Position numbers and translations under genes: made by a program. A DNA stretch of 64,000 nt. Source: an uncultured Flavobacteriaceae bacterium (GTDB taxonomy: Bacteria; Bacteroidota; Bacteroidia; Flavobacteriales; Flavobacteriaceae). The stretch spans positions 20,700 to 84,699 of the forward strand of contig CANMFO010000010.1 of NCBI GenBank assembly GCA_947497245.1, written 5' to 3'. Positions 25,923 to 35,642 of this stretch are shown piece after piece; the first letter of the stretch is position 1, and each line of letters starts with the position of its first letter. The notes under the pieces were generated by a model that was not told the DNA's origin, did not search any database, and worked only from the letters and a program-made list of their open reading frames with translations.

Positions 25923-27776
25923 ATGATGTTAAAGAACCCCCAAGTTGGAACCAACAGCTACCTGATAAAACAGTTGCCCAATGCGACTGCTTTTCTCAAT
26001 ACTAGGTTGGAGGTAGTGCATGCCTCGGACAAATGGGTGGATTATTTCAACTTTGAAGATCGGAACGTGTTCGGGAAGAAAATCCCGGTTCTTTTCAAGA
26101 CCATCACCAAAGAATGGCAAAAGGTCCTGAAGGATTGCCTCAAGGGAAAGGCCTGCACGACCGGAATGGAGCATTTTGTGGATGAAGCGAAGAACGAACG
26201 CTGGTTCGAATGGACGAACATTCCATGGTACGATGAAAAGGAAAATATCATTGGGGTCATCATCCAGACCGAGGATGTTACCGAAGCGGTTCAGGGAGAA
26301 CTGAAATTGGAAAAGCTGCAAATACTATCCCAGGAAAAATCCGAAATCGCGAAAATTGGAAGTTGGAACTACGATCTGGTCAACGAAAAACTTACCTGGT
26401 GCGATATGACCAAAAAAATCCACGGGGTCCCCGCGGATTTTACCCCCAATATAGAAACCGGAATTGAGTTCTATAAACAGGGATATAGTAGAAATACGGT
26501 ATCCATGGCAGTGGAAATGGCCATTCAGCAGGGCACTCCCTGGAACGAGAAATTGCAGATCATCACTCCCGACGGGGAAGAAAAATGGGTCATCGCCGCG
26601 GGAAAGCCCATGTACAAGAACGATGAGCTTATCGGACTGATCGGAACGTTCCAGGACATCAACGACCAGGTCCTGGCCGATAAGAAGACCAAGGAAAGTG
26701 AACGCCTTTTAAAAACATTGATAGACAACCTTCCGCTCAACGTATTCATCAAGGATCTGGATTCCAGAAAAATCCTTGTCAACAAATCGGAATGTGATTT
26801 CTTGAACGTCTCCGGCCCCGAAATGGTTTTGGGCAAGACCGATTTTGATATGTATCCCAAGGAAATCGCGGAAGTCTTCCGGGACGAAGACCTCCAAGTG
26901 ATGAACTCCCTAAAGCCCATAATAGGAAAGGAAACATTGAGCCGTAAACAGGATGGTAGCGTCAACACGCTTTTGACATCCAAAATACCCCTTCTGGGCC
27001 CCGATGGGCAAGCAACCGGACTGGTCGGGATCAGCCTGGACATTTCGGACCTGAAGCAAAAGGAAGAGGAGCTCCGGGGCCTTATCAATGTTACATCGAT
27101 GCAGAACAAGAAACTGATCAATTTTGCACACATTGTCTCGCACAACCTGCGTTCCCATTCCGCCAATTTTTCCATGTTGTTGGATTTTCTGATCAACGAG
27201 GAATGCGGACAGGAAAAAGAGAACATCACCAAAATGTTGGTGGACGCGTCCGACAATTTGTTGGAGACCCTGGAAAACCTCAACGAGGTGGTGGCCATCA
27301 ATACCAATGGGAATCTCGATAAAAAACCTACCGTGCTCAACGATAAGGTCGCCATAGTGGAACAAAACCTTGCGCCATTCCTTAAAAACAACAATGCCAA
27401 GATCGTCAACGAGATTTCCGATGATGTGGTCATCAAGGTCATTCCCGCCTATCTGGAGAGTATCCTGATGAACTTCATCACCAATGCGGTCAAATTCAAA
27501 GAACCCATGAGGGATCCGATCGTGAAACTAAGTACCACCAAAAATGAAAATTATACGATTCTTTCCATAAGCGACAACGGGATGGGAATCGATCTGAAAA
27601 AATATGGGGATAAACTGTTCGGCATGTACAAGACGTTCCATGAACATAAAGATGCCAGGGGAATAGGCCTCTACATAACCAAAAACCAAATTGAAGCCAT
27701 GAATGGCAAAGTCGTTGCCTGCAGCGAAGTGGGCAAAGGGTCAACATTCAATATATATTTTAATGAGAAAAATTAA
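25923..27776 (+). CDS. PAS-domain sensor histidine kinase
   Basis: A 617-residue soluble kinase, with no membrane segment. Three PAS-like domains (about 15-125, 140-255 and 265-380) precede a HisKA-type helix pair with the phospho-acceptor His407 in VSHNLRSH and an ATPase domain with NFITNAVKF (N box), SDNGMGID (G1) and GIGLYITK (G2). The HNLR-type H box is common in Bacteroidota PAS kinases. An in-frame TTG at 25887 could add 12 residues; ATG 25923 is preferred. The response-regulator gene overlaps its 3' end by 14 bp, so the two are a pair. Signal is unknown; a PAS without visible haem or flavin signature cannot be typed by eye. Confidence 0.9.
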   Translation: MMLKNPQVGTNSYLIKQLPNATAFLNTRLEVVHASDKWVDYFNFEDRNVFGKKIPVLFKTITKEWQKVLKDCLKGKACTTGMEHFVDEAKNERWFEWTNIPWYDEKENIIGVIIQTEDVTEAVQGELKLEKLQILSQEKSEIAKIGSWNYDLVNEKLTWCDMTKKIHGVPADFTPNIETGIEFYKQGYSRNTVSMAVEMAIQQGTPWNEKLQIITPDGEEKWVIAAGKPMYKNDELIGLIGTFQDINDQVLADKKTKESERLLKTLIDNLPLNVFIKDLDSRKILVNKSECDFLNVSGPEMVLGKTDFDMYPKEIAEVFRDEDLQVMNSLKPIIGKETLSRKQDGSVNTLLTSKIPLLGPDGQATGLVGISLDISDLKQKEEELRGLINVTSMQNKKLINFAHIVSHNLRSHSANFSMLLDFLINEECGQEKENITKMLVDASDNLLETLENLNEVVAINTNGNLDKKPTVLNDKVAIVEQNLAPFLKNNNAKIVNEISDDVVIKVIPAYLESILMNFITNAVKFKEPMRDPIVKLSTTKNENYTILSISDNGMGIDLKKYGDKLFGMYKTFHEHKDARGIGLYITKNQIEAMNGKVVACSEVGKGSTFNIYFNEKN

Positions 27777-28167
27777 TTCGATCTGCATTATCGATGACGA
27801 TCCCATAACCGTATTTGGAATTAAAAAAATATTAGGACTCGTCGTGGTTTGCGACATGGTGAGCACCTATGCCAATGGCAAGTTGGCGATTGACGGAATT
27901 AAAAAGGCCCTGGAGGAAGATCAGATGGTTCCCGAGGTCATTTTTCTGGATATAAATATGCCCATTATGGACGGATGGCAGTTTTTGGAGGAATTCATCA
28001 CCTTACAAATGGAACAGACGGTCCGTATCAATATTGTTACTTCGTCCATCGATTCGGTGGACAGGGAAAAATGGGAATACTTCAAGTCCAAATCACAACA
28101 TGTCATCACGTTCAACAACAAGCCCATCAAGAAAAACGATATTGCACTCATCACCAAGGTAGCTTAA
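27763..28167 (+). CDS. Single-domain response regulator
   Basis: A 134-residue receiver domain with no output domain. The acidic cluster DDD (11-13), phospho-acceptor Asp63 in FLDINMPIMDGW and conserved Lys near NNKPIKK are present. It overlaps the upstream kinase gene by 14 bp and is surely its partner. Single-domain regulators act through protein contacts; the target is not visible. Confidence 0.92.
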   Translation: MRKINSICIIDDDPITVFGIKKILGLVVVCDMVSTYANGKLAIDGIKKALEEDQMVPEVIFLDINMPIMDGWQFLEEFITLQMEQTVRINIVTSSIDSVDREKWEYFKSKSQHVITFNNKPIKKNDIALITKVA

Positions 28168-28190
28168 TGCCCAAAGCTGATTTTTTTGCT

Positions 28191-28198
28191 TAATTTTG
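28191..28198 (+). promoter_or_regulatory. Candidate -7 promoter box for M14 peptidase gene
   Basis: TAATTTTG fits TAnnTTTG, about 120 bp upstream of the likely ATG. No clear -33 box. Confidence 0.35.
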
Positions 28199-28316
28199 CC
28201 AGTGCGCATTCAGTTGACCTATTCTTTTGGATGGACCATCGCTACCTGCCCCAAAAAGGAGCATTGGACGCTGTTCTCCCCACTCGCGAATAGACCGATC
28301 TGTACGGCCACAAAAG

Positions 28317-30095
28317 ATGCCACCGATGAGATGTATTCTGTCCGCATTGATCATACTGTTGTTTATGGCATGCGAAACCAAAAAAGAGGATGAAGTAGGC
28401 GATTTTCCCACCCATTTTGAAAATTCGGGGGGCACGGAGACGGCCACCTATCTTCAGGTGGTGGATTTTTACATCCAGCTCGCAAAAGAGTTTCCCGAAA
28501 TCAATTTTCAAACTATCGGGGAGACCGACAGTGGCCACCCCCTCCATATTGCGACCTATAATCCGGAAGGGGACTTCAATTTCAAAAAGGTGGGCATTGA
28601 AAAGACCATCATTTTGATCAACAATGGTATCCATCCCGGGGAAAGTGACGGAATCGATGCGACGATGATGCTCTACCGTGATTTTGCCATCGGAAAGTTG
28701 GCCCCTCCAGAAAACACCATCTTGGTCTCCATTCCCATGTACAATATCGGAGGTGCCCTAAACCGGAACAGCGGAACCCGGGCCAACCAGAACGGACCCG
28801 TTTCCTACGGGTTCAGGGGCAATGCAAAAAACTATGACCTAAACCGGGATTTCATAAAGGCCGACACAAAAAATGCCAGGACCTTCGCCAAAATCTTTCA
28901 TTTGGTGAATCCCGACATCTTTATCGACAACCATGTGAGCAACGGTGCGGATTACCAATATACCCTGACCCATCTATTCACCCAACACAATAAATTGGGC
29001 GGGCAGTTGGGCAACTATCTGCACGAGGAAATGATGCCCAAATTGGAAAAAGCTTTGGCCATTGAAAACTGGGACATCTCCCCTTTTGTGAACATCTACA
29101 ACGCGGTTCCGGAACAAGGGTTTTCCCAGTTTATGGACCATCCGAGATATTCGAGCGGCTACACCACACTTTGGAATACCTTGGGGATGATGGTGGAGAC
29201 CCATATGCTAAAGCCCTACGACCAACGGGTTTTGGGCACCTATGCGCTCATGGAACAGATGATTGCCATCGCCGAAACGGATGGTAAAAAAATAAAGGAC
29301 CTCAGGAAAGATGCCTTGACCCGGCATGAAAAATGGACGTACTATCCCACGCGGTGGACCATAGATACCACCCGAAGCAGTATCTTGAGTTTTAAGGGGT
29401 ATGAAGCGGATACCCTCATAAGCGAGGTGACGGGTTTTCCAAGGTTGAAGTACGACCGGAATAGGCCCTTCACCAAAGAGGTGGTCTATACGAACTATAT
29501 GAGACCTTCCGATTCCATCAAGATCCCAAAGGCGTACATCGTCAAAAAAGGCTGTGAAGAAATTATGGCCCTGATGGAGCTCAACAAAATAGCATTTGAA
29601 CGGGTACAGAAAGACACCCTGGTCACCGTGGAATCCTATAAAATCAAGGATTACAGGACCCAACAAAATGCTTACGAAGGACATTACCCCCATTATGACA
29701 CCCAAATATCCAGGCATAGGGAGCAAGTGCTTTTTTCCGAAGGGGACTACGTGATCGCCACGGACCAGCCGGGGATACGGTACATTCTGGAAACCCTTGA
29801 ACCAGAAGCGGTGGATTCTTTTTTCAATTGGAATTTCTTTGATGCCATCTTGCAGCAAAAAGAGCACTTTTCGCCCTATGTCTTCGAAGATGAAGCGGCC
29901 AATATGTTGGAAAGCGAGCCGCAACTGAAAGATTCGTTCCTCTTAAAGAAAAAAAACGATCCCAACTTTGCCGGAAACGGGTACGCACAACTCGATTGGC
30001 TGTACAAGCGATCGGACCATTACGAAAAGGCACATCTCCAGTACCCCGTGTACCGATGGCCAAAAGAAGGCGACGATTGGAATACCGTCGACTAG
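28317..30095 (+). CDS. M14 family metallocarboxypeptidase lipoprotein
   Basis: A 592-residue exported protein. Residues 1-17 form a lipoprotein signal ending in LFMAC, so it is likely anchored by a lipidated Cys. The peptidase domain shows the zinc ligand pair in NNGIHPGESDGID (HxxE), the third ligand in DIFIDNHVSNGADYQ, and substrate-binding NRDF. A C-terminal domain of about 200 residues is unassigned. The start could be ATG 28317 or ATG 28326 (MRCIL); both precede the signal. Its stop overlaps the stop of the convergent Nudix gene by 4 bp. Confidence 0.88.
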   Translation: MPPMRCILSALIILLFMACETKKEDEVGDFPTHFENSGGTETATYLQVVDFYIQLAKEFPEINFQTIGETDSGHPLHIATYNPEGDFNFKKVGIEKTIILINNGIHPGESDGIDATMMLYRDFAIGKLAPPENTILVSIPMYNIGGALNRNSGTRANQNGPVSYGFRGNAKNYDLNRDFIKADTKNARTFAKIFHLVNPDIFIDNHVSNGADYQYTLTHLFTQHNKLGGQLGNYLHEEMMPKLEKALAIENWDISPFVNIYNAVPEQGFSQFMDHPRYSSGYTTLWNTLGMMVETHMLKPYDQRVLGTYALMEQMIAIAETDGKKIKDLRKDALTRHEKWTYYPTRWTIDTTRSSILSFKGYEADTLISEVTGFPRLKYDRNRPFTKEVVYTNYMRPSDSIKIPKAYIVKKGCEEIMALMELNKIAFERVQKDTLVTVESYKIKDYRTQQNAYEGHYPHYDTQISRHREQVLFSEGDYVIATDQPGIRYILETLEPEAVDSFFNWNFFDAILQQKEHFSPYVFEDEAANMLESEPQLKDSFLLKKKNDPNFAGNGYAQLDWLYKRSDHYEKAHLQYPVYRWPKEGDDWNTVD

Positions 30096-30679
30096 TCCTC
30101 AAAGAGGATCCTGATATTCACATAGGAGTTTTCCAGCGCTTTCTTGATCTTACCGGGGCCTTTCCACTTTACCTTCACAATACCTTCGCTTTGCTGCCCT
30201 TTGAGTTTGCCGGAATAGGAAGTCCGCATAGCGAACCAATGCACCTGTTTTAGCGTATAGGTACCGTTCCTTTTGAAGACATGATAGGTGGTTTTGAGAA
30301 AATTCTCGATTTTCAATCCCTTAACCCCGGTTTCCTCCTCTACCTCGCGAACAGCGCACTGCTCGATCGATTCCCCCTTGTCCAACTTCCCCTTGGGTAG
30401 GTCCCACTTTTTGTTTCTATAGATGAAGAGCACTTTCCCTTCTTTGTTGGTGACCACACCCCCGGCAGCGGTGACCATCGGAATTTTTTTGGTGAATTTC
30501 TTAAGAATCTCCTCGTGGTTGGGGTGATAGACATAGGCCGCTTCCAACCTATTTTTCATGAGTGCCTTGATGGCCCCCTTGATGGCCTCCGGGTTCAGTG
30601 GAAAATATTCGCCGTTTGCTGTTTCCGAGAGTTTATTTGTTAAAATCAGGGGCAATTCATTAACAAAAACTTTATACAT
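30092..30679 (-). CDS. Nudix hydrolase
   Basis: A 195-residue protein with a Nudix box GKLDKGESIEQCAVREVEEETGV (GX5EX7REVXEEXG pattern, about residues 104-126), preceded by the usual AAGGVVTNKEGKVLFIYR strand. An extra N-terminal domain of about 65 residues comes first. Substrate, some nucleoside diphosphate derivative, cannot be told. ATG 30679 is chosen; MTQ at 30688 is an alternative, but it would overlap the divergent pyrE start. Confidence 0.88.
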   Translation of the reverse strand: MYKVFVNELPLILTNKLSETANGEYFPLNPEAIKGAIKALMKNRLEAAYVYHPNHEEILKKFTKKIPMVTAAGGVVTNKEGKVLFIYRNKKWDLPKGKLDKGESIEQCAVREVEEETGVKGLKIENFLKTTYHVFKRNGTYTLKQVHWFAMRTSYSGKLKGQQSEGIVKVKWKGPGKIKKALENSYVNIRILFED

Positions 30680-30682
30680 TTG
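30675..30682 (+). promoter_or_regulatory. Candidate -7 promoter box for pyrE
   Basis: TACATTTG fits TAnnTTTG and ends 4 bp before the pyrE ATG (30687), predicting an almost leaderless mRNA. It also overlaps the start codon of the divergent Nudix gene. No -33 box at standard spacing. Confidence 0.45.
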
Positions 30683-30686
30683 CGTC

Positions 30687-31328
30687 ATGGTTTTAGACAA
30701 GAACACGGCTAAAAAAACAGCAGAGCTTCTGTTACAAATTAATGCAATAAAATTGAAACCGGAAAATCCGTTTACATGGGCTTCCGGTTGGAAATCCCCC
30801 ATCTATTGCGACAATAGGATCATCCTTTCCTATCCGGTCATCCGAAACTATGTCCGGGAAGAGATGGCCAAGCAATTGGAATCGATCTATGGCAAACCCG
30901 ATATCATCGCCGGGGTGGCCACAGGGGCCATTGGCATCGGCGCCCTGGTCGCCGATTATTTGGGACTTCCCTTTATCTATGTCCGACCGGAGCCAAAGTC
31001 ACATGGGCGGCAAAACCAGATTGAAGGGACCCTTGAAGAAAATCAGACGGTGGTGGTCATCGAAGACCTGATCAGCACGGGCAAAAGCAGCCTAAATGCC
31101 GTGAACGCGCTAAAAGATGCGGGAGCGAACGTGAAGGGCATGTTGGCCATTTTTTCCTATGGCTTTGACCTTGCGACCGAAAACTTCAAAAAACAAGAGG
31201 TAAGCTTGCATACCCTGGGCGACTACGAGCACCTGATCCAACAGGCCTCGGAAACCGATTATATCAAGGAGGCCCAACTGAACACACTGATGGAATGGCG
31301 CCGAGACCCCTCGCAATGGAAACAATAA
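30687..31328 (+). CDS. pyrE: Orotate phosphoribosyltransferase
   Basis: A 213-residue pyrimidine synthesis enzyme joining orotate and PRPP. The PRPP-binding motif VVVIEDLISTGKSS is present, as are the GVATGAIGIGALVAD loop and the basic flap RPEPKSHGRQNQIEG. Start ATG 30687; a longer frame upstream would cross the Nudix gene start. The SRPBCC gene follows after 19 bp. Confidence 0.96.
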   Translation: MVLDKNTAKKTAELLLQINAIKLKPENPFTWASGWKSPIYCDNRIILSYPVIRNYVREEMAKQLESIYGKPDIIAGVATGAIGIGALVADYLGLPFIYVRPEPKSHGRQNQIEGTLEENQTVVVIEDLISTGKSSLNAVNALKDAGANVKGMLAIFSYGFDLATENFKKQEVSLHTLGDYEHLIQQASETDYIKEAQLNTLMEWRRDPSQWKQ

Positions 31329-31347
31329 ACTACCCAAAGCATTTAGG

Positions 31348-31740
31348 ATGTATATAGAAACTCCCCGGAAGACCATATCAAAACCCCAAAAAGAGGTGTA
31401 CGGCTTCCTGACCGACCTGAAGAACTTCGAACAATTGATGCCCGATACCATTGCCAAATTTGAGGTGCTCAACGCGGACAGGTTTCTTTTTCAGCTCAAG
31501 GGCATGCCCGAAATTGTGCTCGAGCGCAAGCAGGAAACTGCGCACAGCCAGATCGTTCTGGGCGCTGCGAGTGAAAAGTTGCCCTTCACCCTTACCGCCA
31601 ATATTGAGGAATTGGGCGAGAACGAAAGCGCGGTCACGCTAAGTTTTAAAGGGGAATTCAACGCCATGATGGCCATGATGGTCAAAAATCCGATCACCAA
31701 TTTCATGGGCACCCTGGCGGAGAACCTGGGAACCGTTTAG
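31348..31740 (+). CDS. SRPBCC (START-like) small protein
   Basis: A 130-residue protein with the SRPBCC/polyketide-cyclase-like pattern: first strand MYIETPRKTISKPQKEVYGFLTDLKNFEQLMPD and a long C-terminal helix that packs across a beta sheet. Proteins of this fold bind hydrophobic ligands. It is co-directional with pyrE; this order recurs in flavobacteria but its ligand is unknown. Confidence 0.75.
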   Translation: MYIETPRKTISKPQKEVYGFLTDLKNFEQLMPDTIAKFEVLNADRFLFQLKGMPEIVLERKQETAHSQIVLGAASEKLPFTLTANIEELGENESAVTLSFKGEFNAMMAMMVKNPITNFMGTLAENLGTV

Positions 31741-31756
31741 GGGCATCTCGGGCACT

Positions 31757-32485
31757 TCAGTACAACAATTTAATTTCCTTCAGGCCGAATTCCCGCCTTA
31801 GGGCACCCTCCATTTCCAAAATCAGTTTTCCGTCAGGTGAAATGTCCCTGATGAACCCCATGACCCTTCCACCCTCGATCTGAAAAGTGGCCGGTTGGTC
31901 CTTTTTGAAAAGATGCTGTAAATACCTTTTCCTTAGCGCAGGCCGCTGAACCCCATCCAATTGTAAAAACAATGGCCTTAGATTTTCAAGAAATACGTGG
32001 AGCACCTCGTCCAAATCCAAGGATCGGCCCAACAACAATTTTAGGGATGTTGCGTTGGGTAAGTTAACGAAGCTTGTTTGGTTTACATTCAGCCCAACCC
32101 CGATGACGGAGGCGCGGATATGTCGGCCAGACAACACGTTCTCGATCAGAATACCGCAGATTTTCGAATTCCCTGACAGAATGTCGTTTGGCCATTTGAT
32201 GTGAAGATCGGGTACTTGTAGTTTTTTGAGGGTATCCAAAACGGCCAGCGACACCAGCATGCTCAGATAAAACTGTTGTGGTAACGGCAGCGCATTTATT
32301 TTTTTTAAAACGCTGACAGTTAGATTTTTACCCGGTTCTGAAATCCATTTCGCATTCCTTTGGCCCCTTCCGGAGGTCTGTGATTTGGCCACCACCACGG
32401 TAAAATCGTCCAGGGTATTCGAGGATAGCATCCGCTTAAGGTATGCGTTGGTGGAATCTGTGGCATCAAGTTTGACTATTTGCAC
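31757..32485 (-). CDS. birA: Biotin--[acetyl-CoA-carboxylase] ligase
   Basis: A 242-residue biotin protein ligase without the N-terminal repressor domain of E. coli BirA. The biotin/ATP loop GRGQRNAKW and the WPNDIL motif (in IKWPNDIL) are present; the usual GRGRxxxxW has Gln in place of the second Arg. A small C-terminal SH3-like domain ends the protein. The start is GTG 32485, next to the divergent rsfS promoter. Confidence 0.93.
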   Translation of the reverse strand: MQIVKLDATDSTNAYLKRMLSSNTLDDFTVVVAKSQTSGRGQRNAKWISEPGKNLTVSVLKKINALPLPQQFYLSMLVSLAVLDTLKKLQVPDLHIKWPNDILSGNSKICGILIENVLSGRHIRASVIGVGLNVNQTSFVNLPNATSLKLLLGRSLDLDEVLHVFLENLRPLFLQLDGVQRPALRKRYLQHLFKKDQPATFQIEGGRVMGFIRDISPDGKLILEMEGALRREFGLKEIKLLY

Positions 32486-32551
32486 ATTAGGAAAGGTTAG
32501 GCCCTGTTCAATCTATTCTTAAAAACTAGGGCTAAAAGAACAAAAAAATAA

Positions 32552-32559
32552 TAACTTTG
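32552..32559 (+). promoter_or_regulatory. Candidate -7 promoter box for rsfS-ftsH operon
   Basis: TAACTTTG matches TAnnTTTG, 19 bp before the rsfS ATG. Confidence 0.5.
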
Positions 32560-32578
32560 TAAAAACTAAAACTTTTGA

Positions 32579-32956
32579 ATGCAAAAAAAGAAAGCGAGCG
32601 CAGATGAGCTAATTGCATTGATCTTAGAGGGCATAGAAGAAGTAAAAGGACAAAACATAAACTTACTCGACCTTAGAGAGATAGAGAATACCGTATGTGA
32701 CTACTTTATCATTTGTAATGGAACTTCCAATACGCATGTAAACGCCATAGTCGGATCCATCCAGAAAACCGTTAGCAAAGCTATTCAAGACAAACCTTGG
32801 CATGTGGAAGGTGAGGACAATGCCGAGTGGATCCTCATGGATTACGTAAATGTGGTCGTACATGTTTTCCAAAAACACATTAGGGAATTCTACGACATAG
32901 AGGGACTTTGGGGAGATGCCAAGGTTACCTTGGTAGAAAGTAGCATAAACCAATAA
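32579..32956 (+). CDS. rsfS: Ribosome silencing factor
   Basis: A 125-residue RsfS (DUF143) protein with the conserved ENTVCDYFIICNGTSNTHVNAI and DYVNVVVHVFQKHIREFYDIEGLWGDA. RsfS binds L14 on the large subunit and blocks subunit joining during starvation. It starts an operon with ftsH 7 bp downstream. Confidence 0.95.
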   Translation: MQKKKASADELIALILEGIEEVKGQNINLLDLREIENTVCDYFIICNGTSNTHVNAIVGSIQKTVSKAIQDKPWHVEGEDNAEWILMDYVNVVVHVFQKHIREFYDIEGLWGDAKVTLVESSINQ

Positions 32957-32963
32957 AACAATA

Positions 32964-34976
32964 ATGGCAAAAGAAAATAATACAGGTCCAAAAAAACCAA
33001 AATTCAGTTCATGGTGGATCTATGGTCTGGTGATCGTAGCGATACTTGGATTCCAGTTTTTGAATAGCGGGAATTTTGCAAGTACCGAGAAAACGACCAC
33101 TTCCGAGTTGCAAGAATACCTGAGGAATGGGGATATCAGCAAAATACTGATCATCACCAACACCAATCAGGCCAAGGTATTCCTTACCGACGAGGCATTG
33201 GCCAAGGATGTGCACAAGAACGTTTCCGAAAAATCGCTCCTCCCTACCACGGGAAGCATTCCACAGTATATTTTGGATTATGGGGACCTTCAGATCTTCC
33301 AGAGCGAGATAACCGATAGCAAAAAGGAAAACAATCTGGATACTGTGGTGGAGTTCGATAAGGAATCGAACTATTTGGGGGAATTGCTCTTGGGCATCCT
33401 TCCCTTCGTTCTGATCATCGGCATATGGATCTATCTCATGCGCAGAATGTCCGGCGGTGGCAGCGGGGGTGCCGGTGGTCAAATATTCAACATCGGTAAA
33501 TCAAAGGCAAAACTTTTCGATGAGAAGACCGATACCCGTACCTCCTTTAAGGATGTTGCCGGATTGGAGGGAGCCAAGGAAGAGGTCGAGGAGATCGTCG
33601 AGTTCCTAAAGCATCCCGACAAATATACCTCCCTAGGGGGCAAAATTCCAAAGGGGGCACTATTGGTAGGCCCTCCAGGTACAGGGAAAACCCTATTGGC
33701 CAAAGCTGTGGCGGGAGAGGCCAAGGTACCCTTCTTTTCACTTTCAGGTTCCGACTTTGTGGAAATGTTCGTAGGGGTGGGTGCCTCAAGGGTACGTGAC
33801 CTTTTCAAACAGGCCAAGGACAAATCGCCAGCGATTATCTTTATCGACGAAATCGATGCCATAGGACGGGCCCGGGGCAAGAACAATTTTACCGGATCCA
33901 ACGACGAGCGTGAAAACACCTTGAACCAGCTGCTTACCGAAATGGATGGGTTCGGCACCAATACCAACGTAATTGTTTTGGCGGCCACCAACCGCGCCGA
34001 TGTGCTCGACAAGGCCCTTATGCGCGCCGGAAGATTCGACAGACAGATCTACGTGGACCTTCCGGATATCCGGGAGAGAAAGGAAATTTTCGAGGTCCAC
34101 CTAAGGCCGATCAAAACTGCGGAGACCCTAGATCTTGACTTTTTGGCCCGGCAGACACCCGGTTTCTCCGGGGCCGATATTGCCAATGTCTGCAATGAAG
34201 CCGCCCTGATCGCTGCCCGTAAGGAGAAGAAATCCGTGAACAAACAGGATTTCCTGGATGCTGTTGACCGCATTGTGGGCGGACTGGAGAAAAAGAACAA
34301 AATCATTACCCCTGGCGAAAAGAAAACCATCGCTTATCACGAAGCGGGCCATGCCACGGTAAGTTGGATGTTGGAACATGCCGCACCCCTGGTAAAAGTG
34401 ACCATCGTTCCCAGGGGACAGTCCCTGGGTGCTGCGTGGTACCTTCCTGAAGAAAGGTTGATCGTACGCCCCGAGCAAATGAAGGATGAAATGTGCGCCA
34501 CCCTTGGGGGAAGGGCTGCAGAGAAGGTCATTTTCAACAAAATATCAACAGGGGCGTTGAGCGACCTGGAAAAAGTGACCAAGCAGGCCAGGGCCATGGT
34601 CACCGTTTATGGGCTCAACGATGAAATAGGCAATCTTACCTACTACGATTCTTCCGGGCAAACCGATTACGGGTTCTCCAAGCCCTATAGCGAGGACACC
34701 GCCCAAAAGATAGATCGCGAGATTTCCAAACTTATCGAGGAACAGTACACCAGGGCCATCGATGTTCTGGAAACCAACAAGGACAAGCTCACGGTTTTGG
34801 CGGAGCGCCTGCTTGAAAAAGAGGTGATCTTCAAAGAGGATCTGGAAAAGATATTCGGAAGCAGGCCTTTTGAGACCGAGGAATTCGGGGACAAGACAAA
34901 AAATGGGGCAGAAGTAAAAAATGATACCTCCGAAACACAGTCCCCTACCGAAGAGATCGGGGAAGAAAATAAATAG
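32964..34976 (+). CDS. ftsH: ATP-dependent zinc metalloprotease FtsH
   Basis: A 670-residue membrane protease that degrades misfolded membrane proteins. Two membrane segments (about 17-33 and 141-159) enclose the periplasmic domain; then Walker A GPPGTGKT (236-243), Walker B IIFIDEID (291-298), the second region of homology ending in RAGRFDR (355-361), and the zinc site HEAGH (459-463). The acidic C-terminal tail of about 40 residues is variable. In E. coli FtsH degrades LpxC and so tunes LPS synthesis; here cdsA and psd follow in the same operon, which is in line with a link to lipid balance, though only by inference. Confidence 0.97.
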   Translation: MAKENNTGPKKPKFSSWWIYGLVIVAILGFQFLNSGNFASTEKTTTSELQEYLRNGDISKILIITNTNQAKVFLTDEALAKDVHKNVSEKSLLPTTGSIPQYILDYGDLQIFQSEITDSKKENNLDTVVEFDKESNYLGELLLGILPFVLIIGIWIYLMRRMSGGGSGGAGGQIFNIGKSKAKLFDEKTDTRTSFKDVAGLEGAKEEVEEIVEFLKHPDKYTSLGGKIPKGALLVGPPGTGKTLLAKAVAGEAKVPFFSLSGSDFVEMFVGVGASRVRDLFKQAKDKSPAIIFIDEIDAIGRARGKNNFTGSNDERENTLNQLLTEMDGFGTNTNVIVLAATNRADVLDKALMRAGRFDRQIYVDLPDIRERKEIFEVHLRPIKTAETLDLDFLARQTPGFSGADIANVCNEAALIAARKEKKSVNKQDFLDAVDRIVGGLEKKNKIITPGEKKTIAYHEAGHATVSWMLEHAAPLVKVTIVPRGQSLGAAWYLPEERLIVRPEQMKDEMCATLGGRAAEKVIFNKISTGALSDLEKVTKQARAMVTVYGLNDEIGNLTYYDSSGQTDYGFSKPYSEDTAQKIDREISKLIEEQYTRAIDVLETNKDKLTVLAERLLEKEVIFKEDLEKIFGSRPFETEEFGDKTKNGAEVKNDTSETQSPTEEIGEENK

Positions 34977-35029
34977 TGATATTTAACGTTGTAATTTATT
35001 AGCGAACACTAGGTACTTTATACGATCGC

Positions 35030-35641
35030 ATGGGGCTATTGGACAAATTGTTTGGAGGAGGCAAAAAAAAGGTTTCCAAGGAAACGGCAGAAACCAGAGG
35101 ACTCCATATGCCCGACCTCAACATCCCCGAAGATGAAAAGTTCACCATCCATTTTAAGAAAAATGGCGGTAAGTTCCTCTACTGCGATTCGTTTTCGGAA
35201 GTTTCAGAAGCCATGGGGAACATCATTGCCGAAAACGGATGGGAAGAAAACCCGTTCTTTGCAATGGATTCCAGATTGGAGAAAATGTTCACCAAAGAGC
35301 ACGTCAAGTTCACGGACAAGATCAAGGAAAGCGACGTTTTTTTTACTACCTGTGAACACCTGATCGCACAAAACGGTTCCATACTGGTCTGTTCCAACCA
35401 ACTGATGGAGAAAAAACTGCACGAACTCCCTGCCAACGTGATCGTGTATGCCACGACCAGTCAATTGGTAGAGTCGATCGGGGAAGGCCTCAAAAAGATA
35501 AAGAAAAAATACGGCCACAGCATTCCGGCCAATATCACTACCTTAAAACACTTCCAGGCCAATCAAGAGAACGCGGACGATTTCCTGACCTACGGAAGCA
35601 GTTCCAAAAATTTGTACCTTTTACTTTTGGAAGACTTGTAA
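35030..35641 (+). CDS. LUD-domain (LutC/YkgG-like) protein
   Basis: A 203-residue protein similar to the LUD domain of lactate-utilisation protein LutC, seen in DVFFTTCEHLIAQNGSILVCSNQLMEKKLHELPANVIVYA. The N-terminal 45 residues (GLLDKLFGGGKKKVSKETAETRG and onward) look specific to this family. LutC is part of an iron-sulfur lactate dehydrogenase complex, but no lutA or lutB is near, and this gene lies between ftsH and cdsA, one base before cdsA. Function in this context is unknown. Confidence 0.75.
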   Translation: MGLLDKLFGGGKKKVSKETAETRGLHMPDLNIPEDEKFTIHFKKNGGKFLYCDSFSEVSEAMGNIIAENGWEENPFFAMDSRLEKMFTKEHVKFTDKIKESDVFFTTCEHLIAQNGSILVCSNQLMEKKLHELPANVIVYATTSQLVESIGEGLKKIKKKYGHSIPANITTLKHFQANQENADDFLTYGSSSKNLYLLLLEDL

Positions 35642-35642
35642 T

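Noticed and set aside
26525..27442. 305-codon minus-strand frame inside the PAS kinase
   Set aside because: Antisense shadow rich in Ser and Leu, no motif.
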